Below are positions 8,603-16,690 of a stretch of DNA of 64,000 nucleotides, piece by piece (position 1 is the stretch's first letter; every line of letters begins with the position of its first letter). The notes below the pieces were generated by a model, which was given only the letters and a program-made list of their open reading frames with translations, was not told the origin of the DNA and made no database searches. The position numbers were made by a program, and so were the translations under genes. This DNA comes from Rhodoligotrophos sp. CJ14 (GTDB taxonomy: Bacteria; Pseudomonadota; Alphaproteobacteria; Rhizobiales; Im1). The stretch spans positions 4,414,001 through 4,478,000 of the forward strand of contig NZ_CP133319.1 in assembly GCF_038811545.1 (NCBI RefSeq), in the 5' to 3' direction.

Positions 8603-9445
8603 ATGCATAAGCTGCCGGTGTGGTTCACAGTCAGAGAGAGCTATGGGCTCTTCTTCAGCGAGTTTCCGGCACTTATGCGCGCAGCCTGGGCGCCTGTCAT
8701 TCTCGCCATCGTGCTCATGGCGATGGGCAACCAATTGGCATCGCGGCCCGCGCCGAGCCCTGCGCTCATCGGCGCACTCCTTATATTCGCTGGAGGGCTA
8801 GCCAACGCGCTTGCCTTCGTGCGCTGGCACCGCTTCGTCATCCTTGGGGAGACGGGACAGGATAGACCGATCTTGACCCTCGGTCGGGCGGAGTGGCGCT
8901 ATATCGTATCCTGGCTGGTGCTGGCCCTGATCATCTCAGCCGTGGCGGCCACTGTCGGTATCGTTGCTCTCTGCCTCGCCCTCGCCGCGTTCTCCATCTG
9001 GCCCCAGGGCTCAGATGATGCAGGCGGATCGATGGTAAGGCTGGTGGGCGTGCTGGCCGTCGCTGGCGGTCTGATCGTAATCGCGCTCGTTTATGTCAGG
9101 CTCGTGCTGATCATGCCGAATGCCGCAATTCGAGGAGAGCTTGGGATCCGGGCGATGGCGAATGCCACGCGCGCAAACAGCTGGCGCATTCTCGTGATCA
9201 TGCTGCTGACCCTGCTGCCGGCATTGCTGGTTTCGGCCATTCCCGCAATACTGATGGCTGACTGGTCTGCGGCTACGCCACAGCCGATAACCCCGCTCGA
9301 GGCTTGGGCGTCGGCCGTCCTTGGCGTGCTGCTCCAGCCTCTGGCGGTGATCGCCGAATCGATCGTCTATATTCGCTTGGTCGATTTGCCGCGGGCACAG
9401 CAGGCCGGCCAGTCGTTTTCAACCAGCCGGTCTCGCTTGGATTAG
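8603..9445 (+). CDS. Multispanning membrane protein of unknown function
   Basis: A 280-residue hydrophobic protein I do not recognise by name. The N-terminus (MHKLPVWFTVRESYGLFF) is amphipathic, followed by about six membrane spans: two near residues 25-70, one near 95-125, one near 145-170, one near 195-215 and one near 230-255. Proteins of this shape with an early PVW..V...Y pattern occur in Hyphomicrobiales as hypothetical proteins. The start is uncertain: GTG at 8591 is in frame, and the region further upstream overlaps the divergent cueR promoter. It stands alone and ends before a hairpin shared with panB. Confidence 0.65.
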   Translation: MHKLPVWFTVRESYGLFFSEFPALMRAAWAPVILAIVLMAMGNQLASRPAPSPALIGALLIFAGGLANALAFVRWHRFVILGETGQDRPILTLGRAEWRYIVSWLVLALIISAVAATVGIVALCLALAAFSIWPQGSDDAGGSMVRLVGVLAVAGGLIVIALVYVRLVLIMPNAAIRGELGIRAMANATRANSWRILVIMLLTLLPALLVSAIPAILMADWSAATPQPITPLEAWASAVLGVLLQPLAVIAESIVYIRLVDLPRAQQAGQSFSTSRSRLD

Positions 9446-9460
9446 ACCAAGCAAAGACGT

Positions 9461-9496
9461 GAGAGCGGTTTCGCCAGAGACAGGCAAAATGCTCTC
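9461..9496. terminator. Bidirectional hairpin between convergent genes
   Basis: GAGAGC (9461-9466) pairs with GCTCTC (9491-9496), with further TTT/AAA and GCC/GGC pairing inside. It lies between the convergent ends of the membrane-protein gene and panB, where a two-way terminator is expected. There is no long T-run on either side. Confidence 0.5.
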
Positions 9497-9500
9497 ATCG

Positions 9501-10319
9501 TCAGTCCTTGACCTCGTAAATGTGCTCAGGTCCCGGGAAGCTGCGATCCCGGACCGCCTCGGCATAGTCGCTGATGGCGGCTTCGATCGCATCGCCGACC
9601 CGTCCGAACTTCTTCACGAATTTCGGTACTCGTGGCGTCAAGCCCAGCATGTCCTCCATCACCAACACCTGGCCATCACATTGTGCCGAGGCGCCGATCC
9701 CGATGGTGGGGATTGGAATGGACTGGGTGATCTTTGCGGCGAGCGGCTCGGCCATGGCTTCGAGCACCAGTGCGAAGGCCCCCGCGTCGGCCACCTGCCG
9801 CGCATCCTCCTCGATTGCGGCCCAGGCATCGCGCGTCCGGCCTTGCGTCTTGAAGCCGCCGAGCACGTTGATCGATTGTGGCGTGAGGCCGATATGCGCC
9901 ATCACCGGGATGCCCCGTTCGGTGAGGAAGCGGATCGTCTCGGCCATCCGCCGCCCGCCCTCGAGCTTGATAGCACCGCAGCCGGTTTCCTTCATGATCT
10001 GGGCGGCGTGCCGGAACGCGACGCTGGGGCTTTCCTCATAAGAGCCGAATGGCATGTCCACGATGACGAGTGCGCGTTTGGACCCACGCACCACCGCGCG
10101 CCCATGCATGATCATCAGTTCCAGCGGCACCGGCAAGGTGGTCTCATAGCCGTGCATGACCATGCCGAGCGAGTCGCCCACCAGCAGAAAATCCACATAG
10201 GGATCGGCCAATGCGGCCGTATGGGCGTGATAGCAGGTGAGCGAGACGATAGCGGCGCCGCCTTTGCGGGCCGTGATGTCGGGCGCGGTGAAACGCTTGA
10301 CGGGACGGTGGACGGACAT
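9501..10319 (-). CDS. panB: 3-methyl-2-oxobutanoate hydroxymethyltransferase
   Basis: A 272-residue enzyme of pantothenate and coenzyme A synthesis. It transfers a hydroxymethyl group from 5,10-methylenetetrahydrofolate to 2-oxoisovalerate to give ketopantoate. Family motifs are plain: [10 protein letters not shown] (the Mg-binding Asp region, about residues 45-55), [15 protein letters not shown] with the Lys-Leu-Glu pattern, and AHIGLTPQS. The length is typical of PanB. The next gene upstream on this strand (NnrU family) is 13 bases away, so the two may be co-transcribed. panC is not in the window. Confidence 0.95.
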   Translation of the reverse strand: MSVHRPVKRFTAPDITARKGGAAIVSLTCYHAHTAALADPYVDFLLVGDSLGMVMHGYETTLPVPLELMIMHGRAVVRGSKRALVIVDMPFGSYEESPSVAFRHAAQIMKETGCGAIKLEGGRRMAETIRFLTERGIPVMAHIGLTPQSINVLGGFKTQGRTRDAWAAIEEDARQVADAGAFALVLEAMAEPLAAKITQSIPIPTIGIGASAQCDGQVLVMEDMLGLTPRVPKFVKKFGRVGDAIEAAISDYAEAVRDRSFPGPEHIYEVKD

Positions 10320-10332
10320 CGGCCAGGACCTC

Positions 10333-10902
10333 CTACATGTTGATCACCGGCACCCCGATCACATAGGGATGCAGGAATAACATCGCCACATACATGATGA
10401 CCCCGGCCACGGGCGCAATAATGTCATGCTTTGGTTTCGGTACGAAACTCGGCCGGGTGCCTCTTGCAGTCTCCACAATGATGTCGAGCAAGGCATAAAC
10501 GAGGAAAGCGCCGAACACAATCACGCTTGGTCTGTCGCCATTGGAGATGAGATGGCCGATCGACCAGAAAATGATGGCCAGCGCCATGGGATGCCGAAGC
10601 AAAATCTTGAGACGGCCCTTGTGAAGATAGATCCCGAGGCAGATGAAGGCCAACAGCACCAGCAGCATGGTGGCATGCCGCGCCCAGCCCGGCGGGTAAT
10701 AGAGAATGTCGCTCTCATCGAGCGTGCTGCGCGCGGAGCCGAAGCCCCAGATGATGAGGATGAGGCCGACAACCGCGATGATGGCGAACAGGCCCTTATA
10801 TGGCCCTTCTCCCATGCTGTTGCGCAAGGTGGCCTTTGCCGGCGTGAGCGCGAGAAGATGCACGCCGAAAAACAGGATGATGCCGATTATCAGGAGGGAC
10901 AT
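10333..10902 (-). CDS. NnrU family membrane protein
   Basis: A 189-residue inner-membrane protein with about five spans: residues 1-20, 37-57, 74-92, 103-120 and 160-182. The early region with HLLALTP and the segment [21 protein letters not shown] match the NnrU/isoprenylcysteine-methyltransferase-like family, in which the R-HP-G/A-W pattern is conserved. NnrU was first described beside nitrite/nitric oxide reductase genes in denitrifiers. No denitrification gene is present here, so the role is open. It precedes panB by 13 bases. Confidence 0.78.
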   Translation of the reverse strand: MSLLIIGIILFFGVHLLALTPAKATLRNSMGEGPYKGLFAIIAVVGLILIIWGFGSARSTLDESDILYYPPGWARHATMLLVLLAFICLGIYLHKGRLKILLRHPMALAIIFWSIGHLISNGDRPSVIVFGAFLVYALLDIIVETARGTRPSFVPKPKHDIIAPVAGVIMYVAMLFLHPYVIGVPVINM

Positions 10903-11017
10903 TGGCGGGCGCTTTCCGGTTGCGAATGAGGACGCAATAGGCGAGCCTGAGGCTGATGACTTGTATTAGAGGAGTTCGCAACTGATCTCCATTGGTCACG
11001 AAGTCACCGCCCCTCGC

Positions 11018-11650
11018 TTGCGACCGCACGTGCTGGTGACCGGCTTTCCAGCCTTTCCCACGGCACCGGTCAATCCTACTGAGCGGCTGATCGAGCTCTT
11101 GGGCGAGCGTGATCTGACGATTGATGCGGAGGTGAGAGCCGCTGTTGTCCCTTGCGCCTATGGTGAGGCACCTGCCGCGCTGGAGGCATTGGGGCGCGAG
11201 TATCACCCCGACATCGTGCTAGCATTCGGGCTCAGCCGCCGCGCAAAGAGCTTCACACTCGAGCGCATCGCCCGCAATCTCTGCACATCGGACCTGCCGG
11301 ATACCTCTGGCGAATGCAGGCGCGGCGCGCCAATTGTTGCCGATTCTCCGGGCGAGCTTCGCAGCACCCTTCCTCTTGTCGCAATCCACAAGGCGTTGCG
11401 GGCTAAAGACATTGCTGCGGATTTCTCAGATGATGCCGGCGGTTATCTCTGCAACTTCGTGTTCTATCTCATCGTGGGGCATCACATCCCGAGCCTGAAG
11501 CCGGCTGCCGCCGGTTTCATTCACGTTCCTGCCTTCGGCACGGATACAGAAAGCCCCTCGCAGCGTTTTTCTCAGGAGATCTTGTGGCGTGGCGCTTGTG
11601 CTTGCCTGAACGCCAGCATCGAAAGCTGGCGAATTAAGCATATCTTGTGA
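11018..11650 (+). CDS. Pyroglutamyl-peptidase I family protein
   Basis: A protein of about 210 residues of peptidase family C15, which removes N-terminal pyroglutamate from peptides. It opens with HVLVTGFPAF, equivalent to the usual VLVTGFEPF. The three catalytic residues appear kept: Glu in FTLERIARNL, Cys in DAGGYLCNFVFY and His in GFIHVPAF. The start is uncertain: TTG at 11018 has no ribosome-binding site, while GGAG at 10971-10974 is seven bases ahead of an in-frame CTG at 10982 (12 codons more). It is divergent from the NnrU gene. The sequence is more diverged than typical Pcp, so activity is not certain. Confidence 0.72.
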   Translation: MRPHVLVTGFPAFPTAPVNPTERLIELLGERDLTIDAEVRAAVVPCAYGEAPAALEALGREYHPDIVLAFGLSRRAKSFTLERIARNLCTSDLPDTSGECRRGAPIVADSPGELRSTLPLVAIHKALRAKDIAADFSDDAGGYLCNFVFYLIVGHHIPSLKPAAAGFIHVPAFGTDTESPSQRFSQEILWRGACACLNASIESWRIKHIL

Positions 11651-11654
11651 CCGG

Positions 11655-11704
11655 AATGCTCAAGATCCACATTTGGGATTGGATACTGAACTGTGCTGAG
11701 CATT
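11655..11704. repeat. Inverted repeat AATGCTCA/TGAGCATT
   Basis: Eight-base perfect arms at 11655-11662 and 11697-11704, starting four bases after the stop of the peptidase gene. It may be a weak terminator for that gene or one half of the control region of the large gene downstream. Confidence 0.4.
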
Positions 11705-11709
11705 GAATT

Positions 11710-11735
11710 AGCAAGATATATATGTCAATCTTGCT
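11710..11735. promoter_or_regulatory. AT-rich palindrome upstream of the ferredoxin oxidoreductase gene
   Basis: Perfect 8-bp arms AGCAAGAT (11710-11717) and ATCTTGCT (11728-11735) around an AT-rich 10-base centre, 56 bases before the ATG at 11791. The low-GC setting suggests a promoter/operator. It could also act as a hairpin in RNA. Confidence 0.45.
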
Positions 11736-11790
11736 TACCTAACCGAGCAGTCAGGTACCGGCGCGGGTCGGCCCAGCCCTAGGAGCACAC

Positions 11791-14700
11791 ATGAGCCTCA
11801 AGACTGTTTCGCTGGATGACCGCTACGATCTCGGGAAGGATCGGGTCTATCTTTCCGGTGTCCAGGCGCTGGTGCGCTTGACGCTGATGCAGCACGAGCG
11901 GGATAAGCGCGAGGGTCATAACACCGCCGGTTATGTGACGGGCTATCGCGGATCGCCACTCGGCGGCCTCGATCAGGAATTCGGCCGCCGCTCGGCCCTT
12001 CTCAAGGCAAGCTCGATCATCTTCCAGCCAGGTCTCAACGAGGATCTCGCTGCCACCGCGATCTGGGGCACCCAGCAGGCGGAAATGCGCGGCGAGGGCG
12101 CCTATGACGGCGTCTTCGGCATTTGGTATGGCAAGGGCCCGGGCGTTGACCGCTGCGGTGACGTGTTCCGCCATGGCAATTCCGCCGGCACCTCCAAGCT
12201 CGGTGGTGTTCTCGTCCTTATGGGCGATGACCATACGGCGGAATCATCGACCGTTGCCCACCAAAGCGAGTTCGCTCTTCTCGACGTCATGATGCCGGTG
12301 CTCAACCCGGCCGGCGTGCAGGAGATGCTCGACTATGGCCTTTACGGCATTGCGATGTCGCGCTTTTCGGGCCTGTGGGTGGGGCTGAAATGCGTGAAGG
12401 ACAATGTCGAATCGACCGCCGTGGTGGATGCGAGCCTCGATCGCATCAACATCGTCACGCCGGATGATTTCGAGATGCCCCCGGGCGGGCTCAATATTCG
12501 GCCGCGCGATGACCGGCTCGAGCAGGAAAAGCGCATCCACACCTATAAGCGCGCCGCAGCGATCGCATTCGCGCGGGCGAACAAGCTGGACAAGATCATC
12601 TTTGCCGGCGGCCGCGCGCCGAAGATCGGCATCGTCAGCACCGGCAAGAGCTATATGGATGTGCGCCAGGCCCTTGATGAGCTTGGCATCGATGAAGTGC
12701 GCGCCGCCGATCTCGGCGTCCGGCTCCTCAAGGTGGCCATGGTCTGGCCGCTCGATCCGAAGGTCATCGAGACCTTCGCGGAGGGTCTCGACCTCATCAT
12801 GGTCATCGAGGAGAAGCGCTCGCTCCTCGAAACCCAGATCCGCGAGGAGCTTTACAATGCACCCCGCCGTCCGGTGGTGATCGGCAAGACCGACGAACAG
12901 GGCGCGCCTCTGTTTCCGCCCTATGGCGCGCTTGATCCAAATCACGTGGCGCTCGAGATCGGCAAGCGCCTTGCTCTGCACGGGCCAGGGCTGGATGATC
13001 AGATCACCAAGCGCATGGCGGACCTGGCCGCTGCACAGCAGAATGTACGCAACGCGCCGGATCTGATCGCGCGCGTTCCCTATTTCTGCGCGGGGTGCCC
13101 ACACAATTCATCGACCGTCCTGCCCGATGGAGCACGGGGCTATGCCGGCATTGGCTGCCACTGGATGGTGCAGCAGATCCCCGAGCGCTTGACCGAAGGC
13201 AATACCCACATGGGCGGGGAGGGCGCCAACTGGATCGGTGAAGCGCCATTCTCGAAACGCGGCCATGTCTTCCAGAATCTGGGCGATGGCACCTACAACC
13301 ATTCTGGCTATCTCGCCATACGTGCGGCCGTCGCAGCCAAGGTGAACATCACCTACAAGATCCTCTACAATGATGCCGTGGCCATGACCGGCGGCCAGCA
13401 TCACGAGGGCGACCTCACCGTGTCCATGATCGCCAACCAGGTTGCCGCCGAGGGCGTGAAGCGGGTGGTCATCATCTCGGATCAGCCCGACAAATACTCC
13501 TCCAATGCTGGCTTTCCGCCCTTTACCACCATCCATCATCGCTCCGAACTCAACACGGTGCAGAAGGAGTTGATGGAGACACCCGGTGTCACGGTGTTGA
13601 TCTATGACCAGACCTGCGCCGCCGAGAAGCGTCGCCGCCGCAAGCGTGGCACCTTCCCCGATCCGCAGAAGCGCGTCTTCATCAACGAGCTCGTCTGCGA
13701 GGGTTGCGGTGACTGCGGGGTCAAGTCGAACTGCGTGGCCGTCGTGCCGGTCGAGACGGAGTTCGGTCGCAAGCGGCAGATCGATCAGTCCTCCTGCAAC
13801 AAGGATTATTCCTGCGTCAACGGCTTCTGTCCAAGCTTCGTGACCGTGGAAGGCGGACAGCTCGTGCGTGGCAAGCCGCGCCGCAAGGGCGAGGGCGCCC
13901 TGTTCGAGGCGCTGCCCGAACCGACCCAGCCCTCCCTCGATCGTCCCTGGAGCATCCTCATCACCGGCATTGGGGGCACAGGCGTCGTCACCATCGGTCA
14001 GATTCTCGGCATGGCGGCCTATCTCGAGGACAAGGGCGCCGGCATCATCGACATGGCGGGGCTTGCGCAGAAGAATGGTGCGGTCGTCACCCATATGAAG
14101 ATCGCGCGCACCCCTGCCGATATCGCCACGATCCGCCTTTCCGCGGGTGGTGCGGACCTGCTTTTGGGCTGTGATCTCGTCACCTCTGCGTCCGAAAAGA
14201 ACCTCGGCGTTCTGGCCAAGGGCCGCTCTTACGCGGTCGTCAACAACCACGAGACCATGCCGGCCCAGTTCACCCGCAACCCGGACTTGCGCTTCCCCGG
14301 TGAAGACATGGCCATGGCGATCAGTGCGCGCACCGGGCGCGATCGCAGCTTCTTCGTCGACGCGACCACCATCGCCACCGAGCTTCTGGGCGATTCGATC
14401 GCCGCCAATATGTTCACGCTCGGCTTTGCCTATCAGAAGGGCCTCATTCCATTGAGCGCCGAGGCGATCGAGAAGGCGATCGAACTGAATGGTGCCGCTG
14501 TCCAGATGAACACCCAGGCTTTTCTCTGGGGCAGGCGTGCGGCCCATAACCTCCAGGCAGTCGAAAAGATCGTGGCCCATGAGGACGAGATGGCGCCGCC
14601 GCCCGCCCACACTCTCGATGAGATGGTGGCGCGCCGCGCGGATTTCCTGACGGCCTATCAGGACCGCGCCTATGCCGAGCGCTATCGGGCGCTTGTTGAC

Positions 14701-15276
14701 CGGGCTCGCACCGCCGAGGCGAAGGTGATGCCCGGGGCTGATGCCCTGGCGAAGGCGGTGGCGCGCAATGCCTTTAAGCTCATGGCGTATAAGGATGAAT
14801 ATGAGGTCGCGCGGCTCTATACTGACGGTGCCTTCGAGCACGAATTGAAAAAACGTTTCGAGGGAGACTTCACCCTCAACTTCCACCTGGCGCCCCCATT
14901 GCTCGCCAAGCGCGATCCCGCGACTGGGCATTTGCAGAAGCGTCAGTTCGGCCCCTGGATGATGAGCGGGTTCCGCATGCTGGCCAAGCTCAAGCGCCTG
15001 CGCGGTACGCCCTTGGACATCTTCGGCTACACCGCGGAACGCAGGACCGAGCGCGCGCTGATCGCGGAATATGAGGCAACGGTCGGTGAGCTTCTGGCCG
15101 GTCTCAAGCCGGAGCTTCATGGGCTTGCGGTTGAGATCGCCTCAATTCCTGAGCAGATCCGCGGCTTCGGCCATGTGAAGGAGCGAAACCTCGCAACCGC
15201 CAAGGCGCACGAGCAAGCGCTTCTTGCACAATTCCGGACGGGTGCTCCGGCCCCTGTCCAGCAAGCTGCGGAATAA
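11791..15276 (+). CDS. Indolepyruvate ferredoxin oxidoreductase, fused alpha-gamma type
   Basis: A 1161-residue enzyme that oxidatively decarboxylates aryl 2-oxo acids such as indolepyruvate to acyl-CoA, passing electrons to ferredoxin. The N-terminal part carries the thiamine-diphosphate and pyrimidine-binding domains (early GYRGSPLGGLDQEFG, later YFCAGCPHNSST and GIGCHWMVQQIPE). A Cys-rich segment at about residues 635-690 (VCEGCGDCGVKSNC and further Cys) follows. From about residue 725 is the gamma domain (ITGIGGTGVVTIGQILGMAA). Fusion of the subunits is the usual alphaproteobacterial form. The role is probably aromatic amino acid catabolism. It stands alone behind an AT-rich control region. 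Confidence 0.92.
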   Translation: MSLKTVSLDDRYDLGKDRVYLSGVQALVRLTLMQHERDKREGHNTAGYVTGYRGSPLGGLDQEFGRRSALLKASSIIFQPGLNEDLAATAIWGTQQAEMRGEGAYDGVFGIWYGKGPGVDRCGDVFRHGNSAGTSKLGGVLVLMGDDHTAESSTVAHQSEFALLDVMMPVLNPAGVQEMLDYGLYGIAMSRFSGLWVGLKCVKDNVESTAVVDASLDRINIVTPDDFEMPPGGLNIRPRDDRLEQEKRIHTYKRAAAIAFARANKLDKIIFAGGRAPKIGIVSTGKSYMDVRQALDELGIDEVRAADLGVRLLKVAMVWPLDPKVIETFAEGLDLIMVIEEKRSLLETQIREELYNAPRRPVVIGKTDEQGAPLFPPYGALDPNHVALEIGKRLALHGPGLDDQITKRMADLAAAQQNVRNAPDLIARVPYFCAGCPHNSSTVLPDGARGYAGIGCHWMVQQIPERLTEGNTHMGGEGANWIGEAPFSKRGHVFQNLGDGTYNHSGYLAIRAAVAAKVNITYKILYNDAVAMTGGQHHEGDLTVSMIANQVAAEGVKRVVIISDQPDKYSSNAGFPPFTTIHHRSELNTVQKELMETPGVTVLIYDQTCAAEKRRRRKRGTFPDPQKRVFINELVCEGCGDCGVKSNCVAVVPVETEFGRKRQIDQSSCNKDYSCVNGFCPSFVTVEGGQLVRGKPRRKGEGALFEALPEPTQPSLDRPWSILITGIGGTGVVTIGQILGMAAYLEDKGAGIIDMAGLAQKNGAVVTHMKIARTPADIATIRLSAGGADLLLGCDLVTSASEKNLGVLAKGRSYAVVNNHETMPAQFTRNPDLRFPGEDMAMAISARTGRDRSFFVDATTIATELLGDSIAANMFTLGFAYQKGLIPLSAEAIEKAIELNGAAVQMNTQAFLWGRRAAHNLQAVEKIVAHEDEMAPPPAHTLDEMVARRADFLTAYQDRAYAERYRALVDRARTAEAKVMPGADALAKAVARNAFKLMAYKDEYEVARLYTDGAFEHELKKRFEGDFTLNFHLAPPLLAKRDPATGHLQKRQFGPWMMSGFRMLAKLKRLRGTPLDIFGYTAERRTERALIAEYEATVGELLAGLKPELHGLAVEIASIPEQIRGFGHVKERNLATAKAHEQALLAQFRTGAPAPVQQAAE

Positions 15277-15296
15277 GGCAGATCCAGGGATTGTGT

Positions 15297-15316
15297 ACGG
15301 GGACTCGCATCCCCGT
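15297..15316 (+). terminator. Hairpin after the ferredoxin oxidoreductase gene
   Basis: ACGGGG and CCCCGT form a 6-bp stem with an 8-base loop, 20 bases after the stop. No T-run follows, so it is only a weak candidate terminator. Confidence 0.35.
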
Positions 15317-15418
15317 CTGCTGAAGTCTGTGCAATTCTTGGTTGTGTTTATTGATCCGCACCGCGTGTCGGATACGATTCCGTTCCACCCGCGGGGCTGA
15401 GAATGGGACCCATCGATC

Positions 15419-15871
15419 ATGTTTAGAACGCATTTCAAGCAAGAGCGTATCGCGCCGCCCTTCACCGAGGTCTGGAACAACCCCGCAGCCAAGGGCTTTC
15501 AGCAGGCCATGATAGAGGCTCATTCAGCCCTGGGCCGCTATTCCGACCTGAGGAATATGCCCCCGCACAAGCTGCAGGAGCTCCACGACCTGGTGCAGAA
15601 TACCCACAGAGCTTTGATTCAAGACACGTCACACAGTGTCGACGACCATAAATCCTACGGCAAAATCGTGGGCGATCAGTTCGGTCGGCTGAATCTTCTG
15701 TTTCTGGAGCTTGAACAAAAGCCCGAGATGGTCGGCACTGATGTCGGCCATTATCTGCGCCAGCTCGAACGGGCCGAGCGCGAGATCGGAAGTTACCATC
15801 AGAGCATACATGATGCCGCCGCCCAGCATGAAACTGGCGGCGGCCATGCCGATTGGGCAACTACCGCTTGA
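15419..15871 (+). CDS. Unrecognised small helical protein with C-terminal D-[FWL]-x-x-[MT]-x tag
   Basis: A 150-residue soluble protein that I do not recognise. There is no signal peptide or membrane span, and it appears mostly helical, with charged heptad-like stretches (for example LQELHDLVQNTHRAL and LRQLERAEREIGSY). The last third is His-rich (HQSIHDAAAQHETGGGH) and it ends HADWATTA. The Asp six residues from the end and the following aromatic residue match the ends of the proteins at 58239, 61229 and 62422, and a segment (PPHKLQELHDLVQ) resembles PNTKMHDMHELLQ of the last one. The start has no good ribosome-binding site. Its 3' end overlaps the convergent SDR gene by 11 bases. Confidence 0.65.
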   Translation: MFRTHFKQERIAPPFTEVWNNPAAKGFQQAMIEAHSALGRYSDLRNMPPHKLQELHDLVQNTHRALIQDTSHSVDDHKSYGKIVGDQFGRLNLLFLELEQKPEMVGTDVGHYLRQLERAEREIGSYHQSIHDAAAQHETGGGHADWATTA

Positions 15872-16589
15872 CCAACTGCCCTGGGCTATAGTCCCAGATC
15901 GCGCCTGTCTCTGTGAGATGAGGCGCGAGCAATGCGGGAATGTGCTGGGCAAGTTCGGCTGGTGTGGTGAGTGTGCTTGGATCTTCGCCGGGCATGGCCT
16001 TGGCCCGCATGGCGGTGCGGACGGGGCCTGGATTGAGCAGGTTGACCCGCAAAGCTGTGCTGGCCACCTCTTTCGCATAGGTGATCACCAGCGTTTCGAG
16101 TGCGGCCTTTGTGGTGGAATAAAGCCCCCAATAGGCCCTGGCATTATGGGCAGCGCCCGAAGTGATGAACAGCGCGCGGCCGGCATCCGACTGGCGCAGC
16201 AACACATCTAGCGAGCGGATCAGTCGCCAATTTGCCGTGACATTGACCGCGAAGGCCTCATCCCATTCCTTCGGCTTGATATGGCCGACGGGGGCCAGGC
16301 TGCCAAGCACCCCGGCATTCCCGACGAGGATATCGAGTTTGCCCCACCGCTCGTAGATCGAGGCGCCAAGCCGGTCGAGCGCTTCGAAATCCTTCAGATC
16401 CACAGGCACGAGCGTTGCCGTGCCGCCGATCTGCTTGATCTCGTCGTCGAGCTCCTCGAGGGCGCCAACTGTGCGGGCGAGCGCGATAATATGAGCACCT
16501 TGCGCGGCCAGCGCCTTCGCCGTGGCATATCCGATCCCGCGCGAGGCGCCGGTGATGAGCGCGATCCGATCTTTGAGCAGAGAAGTCAT
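15861..16589 (-). CDS. SDR family oxidoreductase
   Basis: A 242-residue short-chain dehydrogenase/reductase with TGASRGIG (about residues 13-20), GNAG in place of NNAG, a Ser in FITSGAAHNA and the YSTTK catalytic pair. The C-terminal half is shorter than in FabG and resembles YciK-type reductases. It is the last gene of a minus-strand block after purF, an order common in alphaproteobacteria. The substrate is unknown. Its 3' end overlaps the convergent small-protein gene by 11 bases, so the two transcripts would be antisense at their tails. Confidence 0.85.
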   Translation of the reverse strand: MTSLLKDRIALITGASRGIGYATAKALAAQGAHIIALARTVGALEELDDEIKQIGGTATLVPVDLKDFEALDRLGASIYERWGKLDILVGNAGVLGSLAPVGHIKPKEWDEAFAVNVTANWRLIRSLDVLLRQSDAGRALFITSGAAHNARAYWGLYSTTKAALETLVITYAKEVASTALRVNLLNPGPVRTAMRAKAMPGEDPSTLTTPAELAQHIPALLAPHLTETGAIWDYSPGQLVKR

Positions 16590-16690
16590 GGCTGCCGGTG
16601 TTATTGAGCTTGTGCGATCAGGTCAAGCTGAGCTGTGAGACCGACAGCGACGATGCGCGGGGCCGCTGCCCTGAGCAACAGCCCCGGCCT

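Noticed and set aside
13108-15120. A 670-codon open frame on the minus strand inside the ferredoxin oxidoreductase gene
   Set aside because: It is an exact antisense shadow of a clear family member in high-GC DNA. It has no ribosome-binding site and no recognisable motif.
15419-15871. Toxin-antitoxin pair made of the small gene and the SDR
   Set aside because: The genes are convergent, the SDR is a plain oxidoreductase with an intact active site, and no toxin motif is visible.
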